Origin: Thermoanaerobacterales bacterium
Lineage (GTDB): Bacteria > Bacillota > Thermosediminibacteria > Koleobacterales > Koleobacteraceae
Assembly: GCA_012839065.1 (NCBI GenBank)
Contig: DUOC01000166.1
Span: forward strand, 1 to 32,508
Length of the DNA: 32,508 nt
Direction of reading: 5' to 3'
Each line of letters begins with the position of its first letter. Position 1 is the stretch's first letter. The translations under genes and the position numbers were made by a program. Positions 24,060 through 32,508 of this stretch are shown in pieces. The notes under the pieces are model-generated. The model did no database searches and was not told where the DNA came from. It worked only from the letters and a program-made list of their open reading frames with translations.

Positions 24060-26096
24060 ATGAACAGACATAACAAGAAAAAAGGCTTTATAAGCTACAA
24101 TGTCAGGATATACTTAGTAATAATAAGCATACTTATTTTGCTCCTTTCATACTACAACTGGCGCATGTCCATAATGGGTGTAATACTGCTTATTAGCTTA
24201 ATATTCTATAATTGGGAGACCAACAGAAGAAGAAGAATTGAATGGGAAAATTATATTGAAAGCCTTATAAACACTGCTGATACTGCATCTTTGAATGCGG
24301 TCATAAATCTGCCTATAGGTATGGTTATCCTGGATATGGACGGAATAATACGCTGGTATAATCCCTATTTCGGAAGAATTTTTGAGACCAGCGATCCGGA
24401 AACAAGCTCCCAGAAAAAAGAAGATATGCTCGATATAAGTATTAAGGAAATTATACCTAATCTGGATACAGATTTGCTGTTTAAAGAGGATTTGGATGGG
24501 GAAGGTCAGGAAAGGGAAATAGGCGGCAAGGTATACAAAATTATAGGCAGGATTTTAAAAAACAGAGGCCGTCGTATGGATTCAAGATATCTAATTGCCC
24601 TATACTTGCTTGATATTACACAACTAAAGGAACTGGAGAAAGAATATATTTTAGATAAAGTGGTCATTTCGACTATTCAGGTAGATAATTATACCGAAGT
24701 AATGCAGGGCACAGAAGATGCAAACAAACCACTGGTTGCTGCTGAGATAGAAAAGAGTTTGCGTGAATGGGCACAGAGCCTAAAAGGAATTCTAACTAAA
24801 TTTGCCGAAGATAAGTACATACTGGTTTTTCAATATAAATTTCTTGAAAAACTGACTAAAGAAAAATTTAGTATCCTAGATAAATTCCGTGAAATAAAAG
24901 CAGGCAATAAGATACCTATTACATTAAGTATTGGAGTAGGGTTTAGTGGTGATACTCTAACTGAATCAGGGCTTTTCTCTGAAAGGGCATTAGATCTGGC
25001 ATTAGGCAGGGGTGGGGACCAGGCTGTAGTAAAAATAAAAGACAAGGTTTCTTTTTATGGCGGTAAAAGTAAAGCCGTGGAGAAAAGAACAAAAGTCAAG
25101 GCGCGTGTTATTGCTCATGCACTTAGAGAACTTATGGAAGGTGCAAGCAATATCCTGGTAATGTCACACGATATCCCTGATATGGATGCCTTGGGTGCGG
25201 CTGTCGGCATAATTAAAGCCGGCAAAACGGTTGGCAGGGAAGCATATTTTATATATCAAGATACAAACCCGTCCCTTAAGGGTATTGTAGGACTGCTGAA
25301 AAATGACGAAGAATACAGCAATGCTTTGATAACTTCTGATAAGGCAGCGAGATTTATAAACTGTGATACATTATTAATTGTTGTGGACACTCACAAACCC
25401 AATTTTGTATCTAATCCGGAAATTCTTGATCAAGTAAATAAGGTTGTGGTAATTGACCATCACAGAAGAGGTGAAGAGTTTATTGATGATCCTCTTTTAA
25501 TATATCTGGAACCGTATGCATCGTCTACATGCGAGTTAATAACAGAGATCCTGCAGTATCTTGATGATGATATAAAGATGAAAGAAATCGAAGCTACAGC
25601 ACTCCTTGCAGGGATAATAATGGATACCCAAAAATTTTCTTTTAAAACAGGTGTGAGGACATTTGAAGCAGCGTCCTTCTTAAGAAGAAAAGGAGCTGAT
25701 CCCACTATCATACATCAGCTCTTTCAGGAAGAAGCAGAAGCTTTTATATATAGGGCAGAAATAGTCAAGAACGCAGAGATCTTATACGATAAAATCGCAA
25801 TTGCTGTTCTGCCTCCAAAAGATATCAACCCCCATCTGGCAGTAGCTCAGGGGGCAAATGCTCTGCTCCATCTGAAAAATATTACTGCATCATTTGTTAT
25901 AAGTGAAGACGAGAACGGTGCAATAATTAGCGGACGTTCACTAGGTGATATTAGTGTACAGCTCATACTGGAAAAGCTCGGCGGCGGCGGTCATCTGACA
26001 GTTGCCGGAGCACAGCTCTATAATGTCGGCATTCAAGAAGGATTAAAAGAGCTGAAAAAAGCAATAAGGGAATATATGGAGGAAGGTGAAGGTTAA
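24060..26096 (+). CDS. gdpP: Cyclic-di-AMP phosphodiesterase GdpP
   Basis: This 678-aa protein has two N-terminal membrane helices (about 12-50), a PAS domain (about 75-200) and a degenerate GGDEF domain (about 205-335; SIGVGFSG but no GGDEF motif). The C-terminal DHH/DHHA1 phosphodiesterase part has [30 protein letters not shown] and [11 protein letters not shown]. GdpP degrades c-di-AMP, linking wall, potassium and DNA status. ATG 24060 follows GGGGGAGAG. Its stop overlaps the rplI start by one base. Confidence 0.96.
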   Translation: MNRHNKKKGFISYNVRIYLVIISILILLLSYYNWRMSIMGVILLISLIFYNWETNRRRRIEWENYIESLINTADTASLNAVINLPIGMVILDMDGIIRWYNPYFGRIFETSDPETSSQKKEDMLDISIKEIIPNLDTDLLFKEDLDGEGQEREIGGKVYKIIGRILKNRGRRMDSRYLIALYLLDITQLKELEKEYILDKVVISTIQVDNYTEVMQGTEDANKPLVAAEIEKSLREWAQSLKGILTKFAEDKYILVFQYKFLEKLTKEKFSILDKFREIKAGNKIPITLSIGVGFSGDTLTESGLFSERALDLALGRGGDQAVVKIKDKVSFYGGKSKAVEKRTKVKARVIAHALRELMEGASNILVMSHDIPDMDALGAAVGIIKAGKTVGREAYFIYQDTNPSLKGIVGLLKNDEEYSNALITSDKAARFINCDTLLIVVDTHKPNFVSNPEILDQVNKVVVIDHHRRGEEFIDDPLLIYLEPYASSTCELITEILQYLDDDIKMKEIEATALLAGIIMDTQKFSFKTGVRTFEAASFLRRKGADPTIIHQLFQEEAEAFIYRAEIVKNAEILYDKIAIAVLPPKDINPHLAVAQGANALLHLKNITASFVISEDENGAIISGRSLGDISVQLILEKLGGGGHLTVAGAQLYNVGIQEGLKELKKAIREYMEEGEG

Positions 26097-26539
26097 TGCT
26101 TGTCATTTTACAAAAGGATGTAAAAAAACTGGGAGCAAAAGGGGATATAGTCAAAGTATCTGATGGATATGCACGAAACTACCTTCTGCCAAGGGGGCTG
26201 GCTGTCGAAGCGACGGAAAAAGGCATAACTCATGTAAAGACCTTAAAAAAACAACAGCAGCGGAAAGAAGAAAATGAACTCAAAGAAGCCAAAAAGCTGG
26301 CAGAAAAGCTTGAAGGTCAGGTATTTGTACTGAAGGCTAAAGCAGGAGAAAAAGGAAGGCTGTTTGGCTCTATAACATCAAAAGATATAGCAGACAGTAT
26401 TAAAAATAAATTTGGTTTATCCATAGATAAAAGGAAAATAGATCTCCCCGAACCTATAAAAGCCCTTGGCAGCTATGAAGCAGAAATAAGAATCTATCCG
26501 GGTGTTACTGCTGCCATTAAAGTAGTAGTTGAGGCATGA
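26096..26539 (+). CDS. rplI: 50S ribosomal protein L9
   Basis: A 147-aa L9 with the N-terminal domain [33 protein letters not shown], then the long connecting helix (about 41-75) and a C-terminal domain with [19 protein letters not shown]. It binds 23S rRNA near the L1 stalk and helps maintain reading frame. The ATG overlaps the gdpP stop (TAATG), indicating translational coupling. The gdpP-rplI-dnaB order is conserved in Firmicutes. Confidence 0.97.
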   Translation: MLVILQKDVKKLGAKGDIVKVSDGYARNYLLPRGLAVEATEKGITHVKTLKKQQQRKEENELKEAKKLAEKLEGQVFVLKAKAGEKGRLFGSITSKDIADSIKNKFGLSIDKRKIDLPEPIKALGSYEAEIRIYPGVTAAIKVVVEA

Positions 26540-26582
26540 AGGTCATCTATATTATCAAATAGCAATTAACCAAGGGGGGGGA

Positions 26583-27941
26583 ATGGGTGAAATGGACTTA
26601 ATACAAAGAGTGCCTCCCCAAAACATAGAAGCGGAACAATCAGTTTTGGGCGCAATGCTCCTGGAAAAAGATGCAATAGTTTCAGCAGCTGAGATTCTAA
26701 AAGGGGAGGACTTCTATAAAGAATCCCACAAAAAAATATTTGAGGTAATTATTGATATATATGAGAAGAATGAACCTGTAGATCTGATTACTGTTACTGA
26801 GGAACTGCGTAAAAGAAATTCTCTGGAGGAAATTGGTGGGATAACATATATAACCTCACTTGCTAATAGTATTCCTACTGCAGCTAATACAGCGTACCAT
26901 GCAGCTATCGTTAGAGATAAATCGATACTTAGAAAACTGATCAATGTTTCTACAAGGCTGGTAAAAATGGGCTATGATGCTGATAAAAATGTTGAAGACA
27001 TACTGGATGAAGCCGAACGTATGATTTTTGAGATTGCAAACAAACGCTCATTAGAAGGATTTTCGCCTGTCAGAGATGTGGTTATAGAAACACTGGACAT
27101 GATAGAGGAACTCTATAAAAACAAAGGCAAAATGACCGGGATCCCAACCGGCTTCCTTGATTTTGATAATATGACTTCAGGTTTCCAACCTTCAGACTTG
27201 ATAATTATAGCAGCTCGTCCTTCTATGGGCAAAACGAGTTTCGCACTCAATATTGCCCAATACGCTTCTATTAGGGAAAAAGTTCCGACTGCTATCTTCA
27301 GCCTTGAAATGTCGAAAGAGCAGCTGGTTCAGAGAATGCTGTGTTCAGAAGCGCATATTGACAGCCACAAGTTAAGAACAGGAAACCTTGAAGAAAACGA
27401 TTGGCTCAAATTAGCAAGGGCTATGGGGCCCCTTTCAGAAGCACCGATTTACATAGATGATACCCCCGGGATAAGCATAATGGAGGTTCGTGCAAAAGCG
27501 AGGAGACTCAAAGCCGAAAAAGGATTAGGATTAATTATTATAGACTATCTGCAGCTTATGCAGGGCAGGGGATCTAGCGAAAACAGACAGCAGGAGATAT
27601 CAGAAATATCAAGGTCGCTAAAAGCACTTGCCAGAGAACTCCGTGTTCCGGTAGTTGCACTTTCACAGCTAAGCAGGGCGCCGGAAATGCGTCAGGATCA
27701 CAGACCAATTCTAAGTGATCTTCGTGAATCGGGCAGCCAGGAGCAGGATTCTGATTTGGTAGTTTTCCTTTACAGAGATGAATATTATAACTCAGATACG
27801 GACAAGAAAAATATAGCAGAAGTTATTATCTCAAAACAGCGCAATGGTCCGACAGGAGTAGTCGAATTGGTATGGCTAGATAAATATACTAAATTTGTGA
27901 ACAAAGCAAAACAGCAGTATACTGAAGTCGGGAGCGCATAA
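26583..27941 (+). CDS. dnaB: Replicative DNA helicase DnaB (DnaC in Bacillus)
   Basis: This is the hexameric helicase that unwinds DNA ahead of the fork. The 452-aa protein starts near RVPPQNIEAEQSVLGAMLLE, has the N-terminal helical domain to about 150, then the RecA-like core. Walker A is RPSMGKTS at 212-219; later motifs include IIDYLQLM and SQLSRAPE. ATG 26583 follows AAGGGG by 5 nt. ATG 26592 would remove three residues, and the frame upstream to 26529 lacks support. Confidence 0.96.
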   Translation: MGEMDLIQRVPPQNIEAEQSVLGAMLLEKDAIVSAAEILKGEDFYKESHKKIFEVIIDIYEKNEPVDLITVTEELRKRNSLEEIGGITYITSLANSIPTAANTAYHAAIVRDKSILRKLINVSTRLVKMGYDADKNVEDILDEAERMIFEIANKRSLEGFSPVRDVVIETLDMIEELYKNKGKMTGIPTGFLDFDNMTSGFQPSDLIIIAARPSMGKTSFALNIAQYASIREKVPTAIFSLEMSKEQLVQRMLCSEAHIDSHKLRTGNLEENDWLKLARAMGPLSEAPIYIDDTPGISIMEVRAKARRLKAEKGLGLIIIDYLQLMQGRGSSENRQQEISEISRSLKALARELRVPVVALSQLSRAPEMRQDHRPILSDLRESGSQEQDSDLVVFLYRDEYYNSDTDKKNIAEVIISKQRNGPTGVVELVWLDKYTKFVNKAKQQYTEVGSA

Positions 27942-27969
27942 AATATTTTATAAAATGGAGAGAATAAAA

Positions 27970-29625
27970 ATGATTATTGGTCTCGATATGGGAGGAACCC
28001 ATACCGATGTAGCACTTTTGGAAAACGGAGAAATATATAAAAAAACAAAATATCCGAGGCAAGAAGACTTTCTTGAATCGATCCTAATACCTTTGGATCA
28101 AATAATGGAAGGAGAAGATCCTTTAGCGATAGAACGGGTTCTTTTGAGCACTACCCTATCTACAAATGCTATAGTAGAAGGCAAACTGGGTAAAGTAGGT
28201 ATGGTACTTGAGCCTGGTCCGGGTTTAAACTTGGATTATTTAAACAGTATTTTCCCCGTTTGTTTTATAAGCGGGTATATAGATCACAGAGGCAGGGAAA
28301 AATTTTCACTTGATATGGATGAAGTCAGATCAGCAGGCAGGCATATGAAAGAGAAAGGGGCTCAATACCTAGGTATTGTAGGTAAATTCTCAACGAGGAA
28401 TCCATTACATGAAAAGAAGATATATGAGACAATAGGTCCATCTTTTAGTTATTCCACTCTGGGGCATACACTTTCCGGTAATCTAAACTATCCGAGGAGG
28501 ATCTATACATCATACTTAAATTCAGGGGTTTGGGAAATATACAAACAATTTCTAAAGGCAATAAAATATTCTTTGGGCGAACGTAAGATAAAAGCCCCAT
28601 TATATATTTTGAAAGCCGATGGAGGCACTCTAGCCGGAGACGCAGCACTTTTAAGGCCCGTAGAAACCGTTCTCTCCGGTCCTGCTGCAAGTATAATGGG
28701 TGCTATGGCTCTGGAAGATATTGAAGAAGACGGTATAATACTCGATATAGGAGGGACTACTACAGATATTGCCTTTCTTGCTGACGGGGTTCCTCTTTTT
28801 GAACCGCGGGGAATAGAAGTTTCAGGTTTTAAGACCCTTATAAGGGGGCTGTATTCAAGACCTTGTGGTGTCGGTGGTGACAGTCTGGTAGAATTGAAAG
28901 ATGGGCAGTTAAAGATAGGACCCGAGAGGCTGGGACCTGCTGCGGCATTTGGAGGTTCATCGCCAACACCAACAGACGCAATGGTAATAAAAGGCATATA
29001 CAAAGAAGGCTCTAGATCAAAGGCAATTGAAGGGCTAAAACCCTTGGCGGATAAAAAAGGAGTAAGTGTTGAAGAAATGGCTGATATGATTTACGAGAAG
29101 ACAGCAGATATTATCGTAGAAAACATTAACAGATATCTGGGAGAAGTAAATTCAAGACCTGTATATACTATACATGAACTGCTGCACGGTAAGAAGCTAG
29201 CCCCTCAAAAAGTAATTTTAGTTGGTGCGCCTGCACCTGCTTTTGCAGAACCGGTATCGAAAAAGTTGGGTATACCATGTATTTTGCCTGAAGGATTTGA
29301 GGCTGCAAATGCACTGGGTGCAGCACTTTCAAGGGTTACAACTGAACTTACGGTAGTAGCTGATACCCAGGAAAGAACATTAGTAGTGGGCGAAGAGGGT
29401 ATAAGAGAAAAAATACCTTCAAATTTTAGTAAAAAAGATGCGGAAAAAGTCCTGTTTTCATATTTAAGAGAAAGATGTATAAAGATGGGCGGAGATCCCT
29501 CATCACCTATGGAAATAATAGAAGAAGAAGAGTTTAATGTTGTGAGGGGATTTTATACCTCTGGTAAAATAATAAGACTAAAAGGACAGATCAAACCCGG
29601 GATAAGGGGTGATTATGGTGCTTAA
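27970..29625 (+). CDS. Hydantoinase/oxoprolinase family ATPase (HyuA-like)
   Basis: This 551-aa protein has the ASKHA ATP-binding pattern of HyuA/5-oxoprolinase A subunits: an N-terminal GLDMGGTHTDVAL, LSTTLSTNAIVEGK, then the second phosphate motif LDIGGTTTDIAFL and GVGGDSLVEL. A late VLVGAPAPAFAEPV could be the adenosine-binding segment. These enzymes use ATP to open cyclic amides such as hydantoin or 5-oxoproline. The B subunit usually required is not nearby. ATG 27970 is chosen over 27955 because GGAGAG lies 8 nt upstream. It overlaps the next gene by 11 bp. Confidence 0.83.
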   Translation: MIIGLDMGGTHTDVALLENGEIYKKTKYPRQEDFLESILIPLDQIMEGEDPLAIERVLLSTTLSTNAIVEGKLGKVGMVLEPGPGLNLDYLNSIFPVCFISGYIDHRGREKFSLDMDEVRSAGRHMKEKGAQYLGIVGKFSTRNPLHEKKIYETIGPSFSYSTLGHTLSGNLNYPRRIYTSYLNSGVWEIYKQFLKAIKYSLGERKIKAPLYILKADGGTLAGDAALLRPVETVLSGPAASIMGAMALEDIEEDGIILDIGGTTTDIAFLADGVPLFEPRGIEVSGFKTLIRGLYSRPCGVGGDSLVELKDGQLKIGPERLGPAAAFGGSSPTPTDAMVIKGIYKEGSRSKAIEGLKPLADKKGVSVEEMADMIYEKTADIIVENINRYLGEVNSRPVYTIHELLHGKKLAPQKVILVGAPAPAFAEPVSKKLGIPCILPEGFEAANALGAALSRVTTELTVVADTQERTLVVGEEGIREKIPSNFSKKDAEKVLFSYLRERCIKMGGDPSSPMEIIEEEEFNVVRGFYTSGKIIRLKGQIKPGIRGDYGA

Positions 29626-30940
29626 AGCTAAAAACAGGTTAGGTCTGGTTTTTTTCCCTGCTTTTGATTGGGCAATAAGTTCTACTCATCCCGAAAGAGA
29701 AGAAAGGCTTCTCTATACAAGGGATCAGGTTGAAGAAGAAGGGCTTTTTGACATAGACGGTATTATTGAATATAATCCCAAAATGGCATCTTATAAAGAT
29801 GTGCAGAGGGTTCATTTATGTGTACCTGATGAGAAAAGCAGAATGACTGAATCCCATTTAATTTCAGCGGGCGGGGCTATCACTGCAGCGGAAGCTGTTA
29901 TCAAAGGAGAGGTGGACAAAGCCTTTGCACTGGTAAGACCGCCCGGGCACCACGCAATGAGGGTAGTGCACGGTGCCAGGGGATTTTGTAACATAAATAT
30001 TGAGGCGGTTATGATAAACTATATAAGGAAACACTATGGGATAAAAAAGATTGCCATAGTAGATACTGACTGCCATCATGGTGACGGAACTCAAGATATA
30101 TACTGGAATGATCCGGATACACTTTTTATCTCACTGCATCAAGACGGGCGCACACTTTATCCGGGCTCGGGATACACTGATGAAATAGGAGGACCTAATG
30201 CAGTTGGCTATACGCTTAATATACCACTACCTCCAGGCACATCAGACGAGGGTTTTCTATATGCCCTTGATAATTTAATACTTCCCGTAATTGAGGAATT
30301 TCAGCCGGAACTCATAATTAATTCTGCAGGCCAGGATAATCATTATACAGATCCTATAACTAATATGAATTTTTCCGCCAGCGGTTATGCGACACTAAAC
30401 GATAGATTAGATCCCCATATTGCAGTTCTTGAAGGAGGCTATTCTATCGAAGGCGCTCTTCCATATGTAAATACGGGTATAATCCTAGCGATGGCAGGTC
30501 TAGATTATAGCAATGTAAAAGAACCGGATTTTGAGCCGGGCAGATTTAGAGAAACTGCTCGGGTTATGGAACACATAAAAGATGTATGTGAAGAGGTCTA
30601 CAGGACATGGAAGAACCGTTCTAAATATAGACAGAAGATGATTAAGGATGCGAAATATTTAAAGGAACGAAGGAGTATTTATTATGATACGGACGGGATA
30701 TCAGAATCTCGTGAAGAAATTATAAAAATATGTGATTGTTCCGGTTATTCAATACTGACATCAACTTCTGACAGGGGTTATACTATAAGAAGTGTTATTA
30801 TCCCATGGAATTCATGTCCCAAATGCCATAAAGAAGGGCTTGAAGCATTTGAAAAGATAAGGGAAGAAAAGGGATTCCCGTCAGGTATAATTTGCCTTCA
30901 GGACGGTATTAATGATATATTTATTAGAGAGACTCCATAA
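29615..30940 (+). CDS. Histone deacetylase family amidohydrolase with Cys-rich C-terminal extension
   Basis: This 441-aa protein has an HDAC/AcuC/APAH fold in residues 1-300. The active site is complete: His112-His113 (RPPGHHA), Asp150, zinc ligands Asp152, His154 and Asp241 (SAGQD) and the transition-state Tyr276 (LEGGYS). Bacterial members deacetylate polyamines, acetoin-related or other acyl-amide substrates. An unusual tail (about 310-441) has Cys373/Cys375 and Cys401/Cys404, a possible zinc site. ATG 29615 lies 5 nt after AAGGGG; GTG 29609 is inside that site. It overlaps the HyuA-like gene, so the two probably act together. Confidence 0.88.
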   Translation: MVLKAKNRLGLVFFPAFDWAISSTHPEREERLLYTRDQVEEEGLFDIDGIIEYNPKMASYKDVQRVHLCVPDEKSRMTESHLISAGGAITAAEAVIKGEVDKAFALVRPPGHHAMRVVHGARGFCNINIEAVMINYIRKHYGIKKIAIVDTDCHHGDGTQDIYWNDPDTLFISLHQDGRTLYPGSGYTDEIGGPNAVGYTLNIPLPPGTSDEGFLYALDNLILPVIEEFQPELIINSAGQDNHYTDPITNMNFSASGYATLNDRLDPHIAVLEGGYSIEGALPYVNTGIILAMAGLDYSNVKEPDFEPGRFRETARVMEHIKDVCEEVYRTWKNRSKYRQKMIKDAKYLKERRSIYYDTDGISESREEIIKICDCSGYSILTSTSDRGYTIRSVIIPWNSCPKCHKEGLEAFEKIREEKGFPSGIICLQDGINDIFIRETP

Positions 30941-30984
30941 TTGGTAGGGGCCATATAAGCTAAAAAGGAGAAGGTGGAACTTCA

Positions 30985-32367
30985 ATGGCAAAATATGATG
31001 TGATAATTGTTGGCTCAGGCCCTGCCGGCATATTTGCTGCCCTTGAACTGGTTAATAAAAAAGATGGCATTAAAATAGCTATAATTGAAAAAGGCAGAGA
31101 TATTGAGCAAAGAAATTGCCCTGCAAATACCGGCAGAACTTCGTGTGTAAACTGTCCCACATGCTCTATAGTAAGCGGTTGGGGCGGAGCAGGTGCATTC
31201 AGCGACGGCAAGCTGACATTAACAACCGATTTTGGCGGTTGGCTTGATGAATACATGCCAAAAAGTGAAGTCCAATCTCTAATAAATTATGTAGATGAAA
31301 TATACTTAAAATTTGGAGCAACAGACATTATCCACGGAACCGATGAAGAAGGGATAAAGAAGATCCAACGCCGAGCAGCTACGGCGGATTTAAGACTTAT
31401 TCCCGCAAAAATAAAACATTTGGGCACTGATAAATGCTTCGATATACTGAAAAATATGAGGCAGTACCTGGGAAATAAAGTTAATATATTTGTCGATACT
31501 CCAGTATCACAACTAATAGTAAAAGATGGTAAGATAAGCGGGGTTGTTACAGGAGATGGCAAGGAAATCTACGCCGATTATGTAATATGCGGTCCCGGTA
31601 GGGAAGGGTCTGAATGGTTTGCAAAAGAATCAGCACGTCTAGGCTTGGATATGACTACTAATCCTGTTGATCTGGGGCTGAGAATCGAAGTCCCGGCTGT
31701 TGTAATGGAACATATAACAGATGTGGTGTATGAATCCAAATTTATATTCTACTCTAAACAGTTCGATGACAGGGTCAGAACTTTTTGTATGAACCCTCAC
31801 GGTAAGGTAGTAATAGAAAACAACAGCGGGCTTCTCACGGTTAATGGGCACAGTTTTTCTAATATGAAAACTGAAAATACTAATTTTGCTGTTCTTGTGA
31901 GCAAAAGTTTCACAAAACCTTTTAAAGAACCTATTTCATACGGAAAATATATTGCAGCCCTTGCTAATATGCTTGGAGGCAATGTTTTGGTGCAGAGGTT
32001 GGGTGATCTTTTATCAGGCAGGAGATCAACTGATGAGAGGATAAAAAGAGGGCTGGTAGAACCAACCCTTCAAGATGCTACACCGGGGGATTTAAGCCTT
32101 GTGCTTCCTTACAGGTATATGATAAGTATCCTTGAGATGTTAGAAGCCCTTGATAAGGTAGCACCGGGCATCTATTCACGTCATACACTTCTATATGGTG
32201 TAGAGGCGAAATTCTATTCGTCCAGGCTAAAACTGACTCCAAATCTTGAGACACAAATAAGGAACCTGTTTGCAGTTGGGGACGGTGCCGGTGTAACAAG
32301 AGGTCTTGCTCAGGCTTCGGTTTCAGGAGTGATAGCAGCAAATGAAATAATTAAAAGAATGAAATAA
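30985..32367 (+). CDS. FAD-dependent oxidoreductase, COG2509-like, with CX8CX2CX2C motif
   Basis: This 460-aa flavoprotein has the N-terminal dinucleotide fold VIIVGSGPAGIFAALEL (residues 6-22) and a C-terminal FAD-closing motif NLFAVGDGAGVTRGLAQA. Between them is the distinctive run Cys45-Cys54-Cys57-Cys60, followed by SGWGGAGAFSDGKL. The family is uncharacterised, often annotated as an FAD-dependent dehydrogenase and found near purA. The four cysteines suggest an iron-sulfur or zinc site. ATG 30985 follows AAAAGGAG-GTGG. A promoter for a tRNA follows downstream. Confidence 0.85.
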   Translation: MAKYDVIIVGSGPAGIFAALELVNKKDGIKIAIIEKGRDIEQRNCPANTGRTSCVNCPTCSIVSGWGGAGAFSDGKLTLTTDFGGWLDEYMPKSEVQSLINYVDEIYLKFGATDIIHGTDEEGIKKIQRRAATADLRLIPAKIKHLGTDKCFDILKNMRQYLGNKVNIFVDTPVSQLIVKDGKISGVVTGDGKEIYADYVICGPGREGSEWFAKESARLGLDMTTNPVDLGLRIEVPAVVMEHITDVVYESKFIFYSKQFDDRVRTFCMNPHGKVVIENNSGLLTVNGHSFSNMKTENTNFAVLVSKSFTKPFKEPISYGKYIAALANMLGGNVLVQRLGDLLSGRRSTDERIKRGLVEPTLQDATPGDLSLVLPYRYMISILEMLEALDKVAPGIYSRHTLLYGVEAKFYSSRLKLTPNLETQIRNLFAVGDGAGVTRGLAQASVSGVIAANEIIKRMK

Positions 32368-32436
32368 AGCGTGAACAGCGCAGTGTAAACGTCTGTTTTA
32401 GACATAAATATTTAATATTTTTATGCCAAGCAGCGG

Positions 32437-32465
32437 TTGACATATTAAATAAAATGTAGTATCAT
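32437..32465 (+). promoter_or_regulatory. Sigma-A promoter for tRNA operon
   Basis: A perfect -35 TTGACA (32437-32442) and TATCAT (32460-32465) are 17 bp apart, placed 22 bp before a tRNA 5' end. The predicted start is near 32472, giving a short 5' leader for RNase P. Confidence 0.8.
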
Positions 32466-32487
32466 AATAATTCGTAAGACCCTATAT

Positions 32488-32508
32488 GAGCCATTAGCTC
32501 AGGCGGCA
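32488..32508 (+). tRNA. tRNA 5' end, probably tRNA-Lys, cut off by window edge
   Basis: The last 21 bases match a tRNA acceptor strand (GAGCCAT), TA and the D-arm start GCTCAG with GG. The first 15 bases are identical to the common Firmicutes tRNA-Lys(UUU) gene as I remember it. The anticodon lies beyond the window, so the isotype is inferred. A strong promoter lies directly upstream. Confidence 0.72.

Noticed and set aside
28503-29003. 166-codon antisense frame in the HyuA-like gene
   Set aside because: No ribosome-binding site and composition typical of antisense reading of a Gly-rich ATPase domain.
32391-32420. GTCT/AGAC hairpin after the flavoprotein gene as terminator
   Set aside because: The stem is only 4 bp and the following DNA is mixed A/T rather than a T-run.

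Overview
The window is a chromosomal replication-origin region from a low-GC, spore-forming member of the Clostridia. The evidence is the gene order (dnaA divergent from rpmH-rnpA-yidD-yidC-jag-mnmE-mnmG-rsmG-noc-parA-parB, then yyaC, rpsF-ssb-rpsR, a YybS-type gene, gdpP-rplI-dnaB), AT-rich DNA, strong Shine-Dalgarno sites, frequent TTG and GTG starts, and families typical of anaerobic Clostridia (YedF, DUF4446, DUF951, MazG-like). Within Clostridia a Thermoanaerobacterales or Tepidanaerobacter-like host is only a guess.

Positions 1-2122 hold a bipartite oriC around a leftward dnaA. Between dnaA and the off-window gene (expected dnaN) lie DnaA boxes, a run of DnaA-trio repeats and an AT-rich unwinding region. 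Between dnaA and rpmH lies a phased cluster of at least seven DnaA boxes. Almost all genes to the right point rightward, co-directional with a fork leaving this origin.

Positions 2123-11137 carry ribosome/RNase P/membrane insertion genes (rpmH, rnpA, yidD, yidC, jag), tRNA and rRNA modification genes (mnmE, mnmG, rsmG) and chromosome segregation genes (noc, parA, parB). The segregation block ends in a perfect parS centred in a 36-bp perfect palindrome that overlaps the parB stop codon.

Positions 11138-12912 are a loose, gene-poor accessory segment. It holds one small hydrophobic ORF, a leftward lipoprotein gene and a leftward unrecognised, possibly decayed ORF. parS-like sites lie at both ends of this segment.

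Positions 12913-21440 carry mostly membrane and envelope functions: an ECF transporter S component, DUF554, DUF4446, an M23 endopeptidase with a bactofilin, a phosphoribosyltransferase, leftward yyaC, an anchored beta-propeller with a CvpA protein, YedF, MscS and DUF951.

Positions 21441-30940 start with a strong promoter and an S6:S18-type leader driving rpsF-ssb-rpsR. A second unit follows, with a possible operator over its promoter: MazG-like, YybS/DUF2232, gdpP (c-di-AMP phosphodiesterase), rplI and dnaB. The last two genes of this stretch are a hydantoinase/oxoprolinase-family ATPase and a histone-deacetylase-family amidohydrolase, overlapping by 11 bp. The second has an unusual Cys-containing C-terminal tail. 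Positions 30941-32508 hold a COG2509-like flavoprotein with a four-cysteine motif, then a promoter and the 5' end of a tRNA gene resembling tRNA-Lys.

I did not see a convincing new defence, mobile or biosynthetic system. The most interesting items are the complete bipartite origin, the parS/terminator palindrome, a Noc lacking its membrane-targeting helix, the hydantoinase-HDAC pair, and the tandem repeat over the gdpP-unit promoter.
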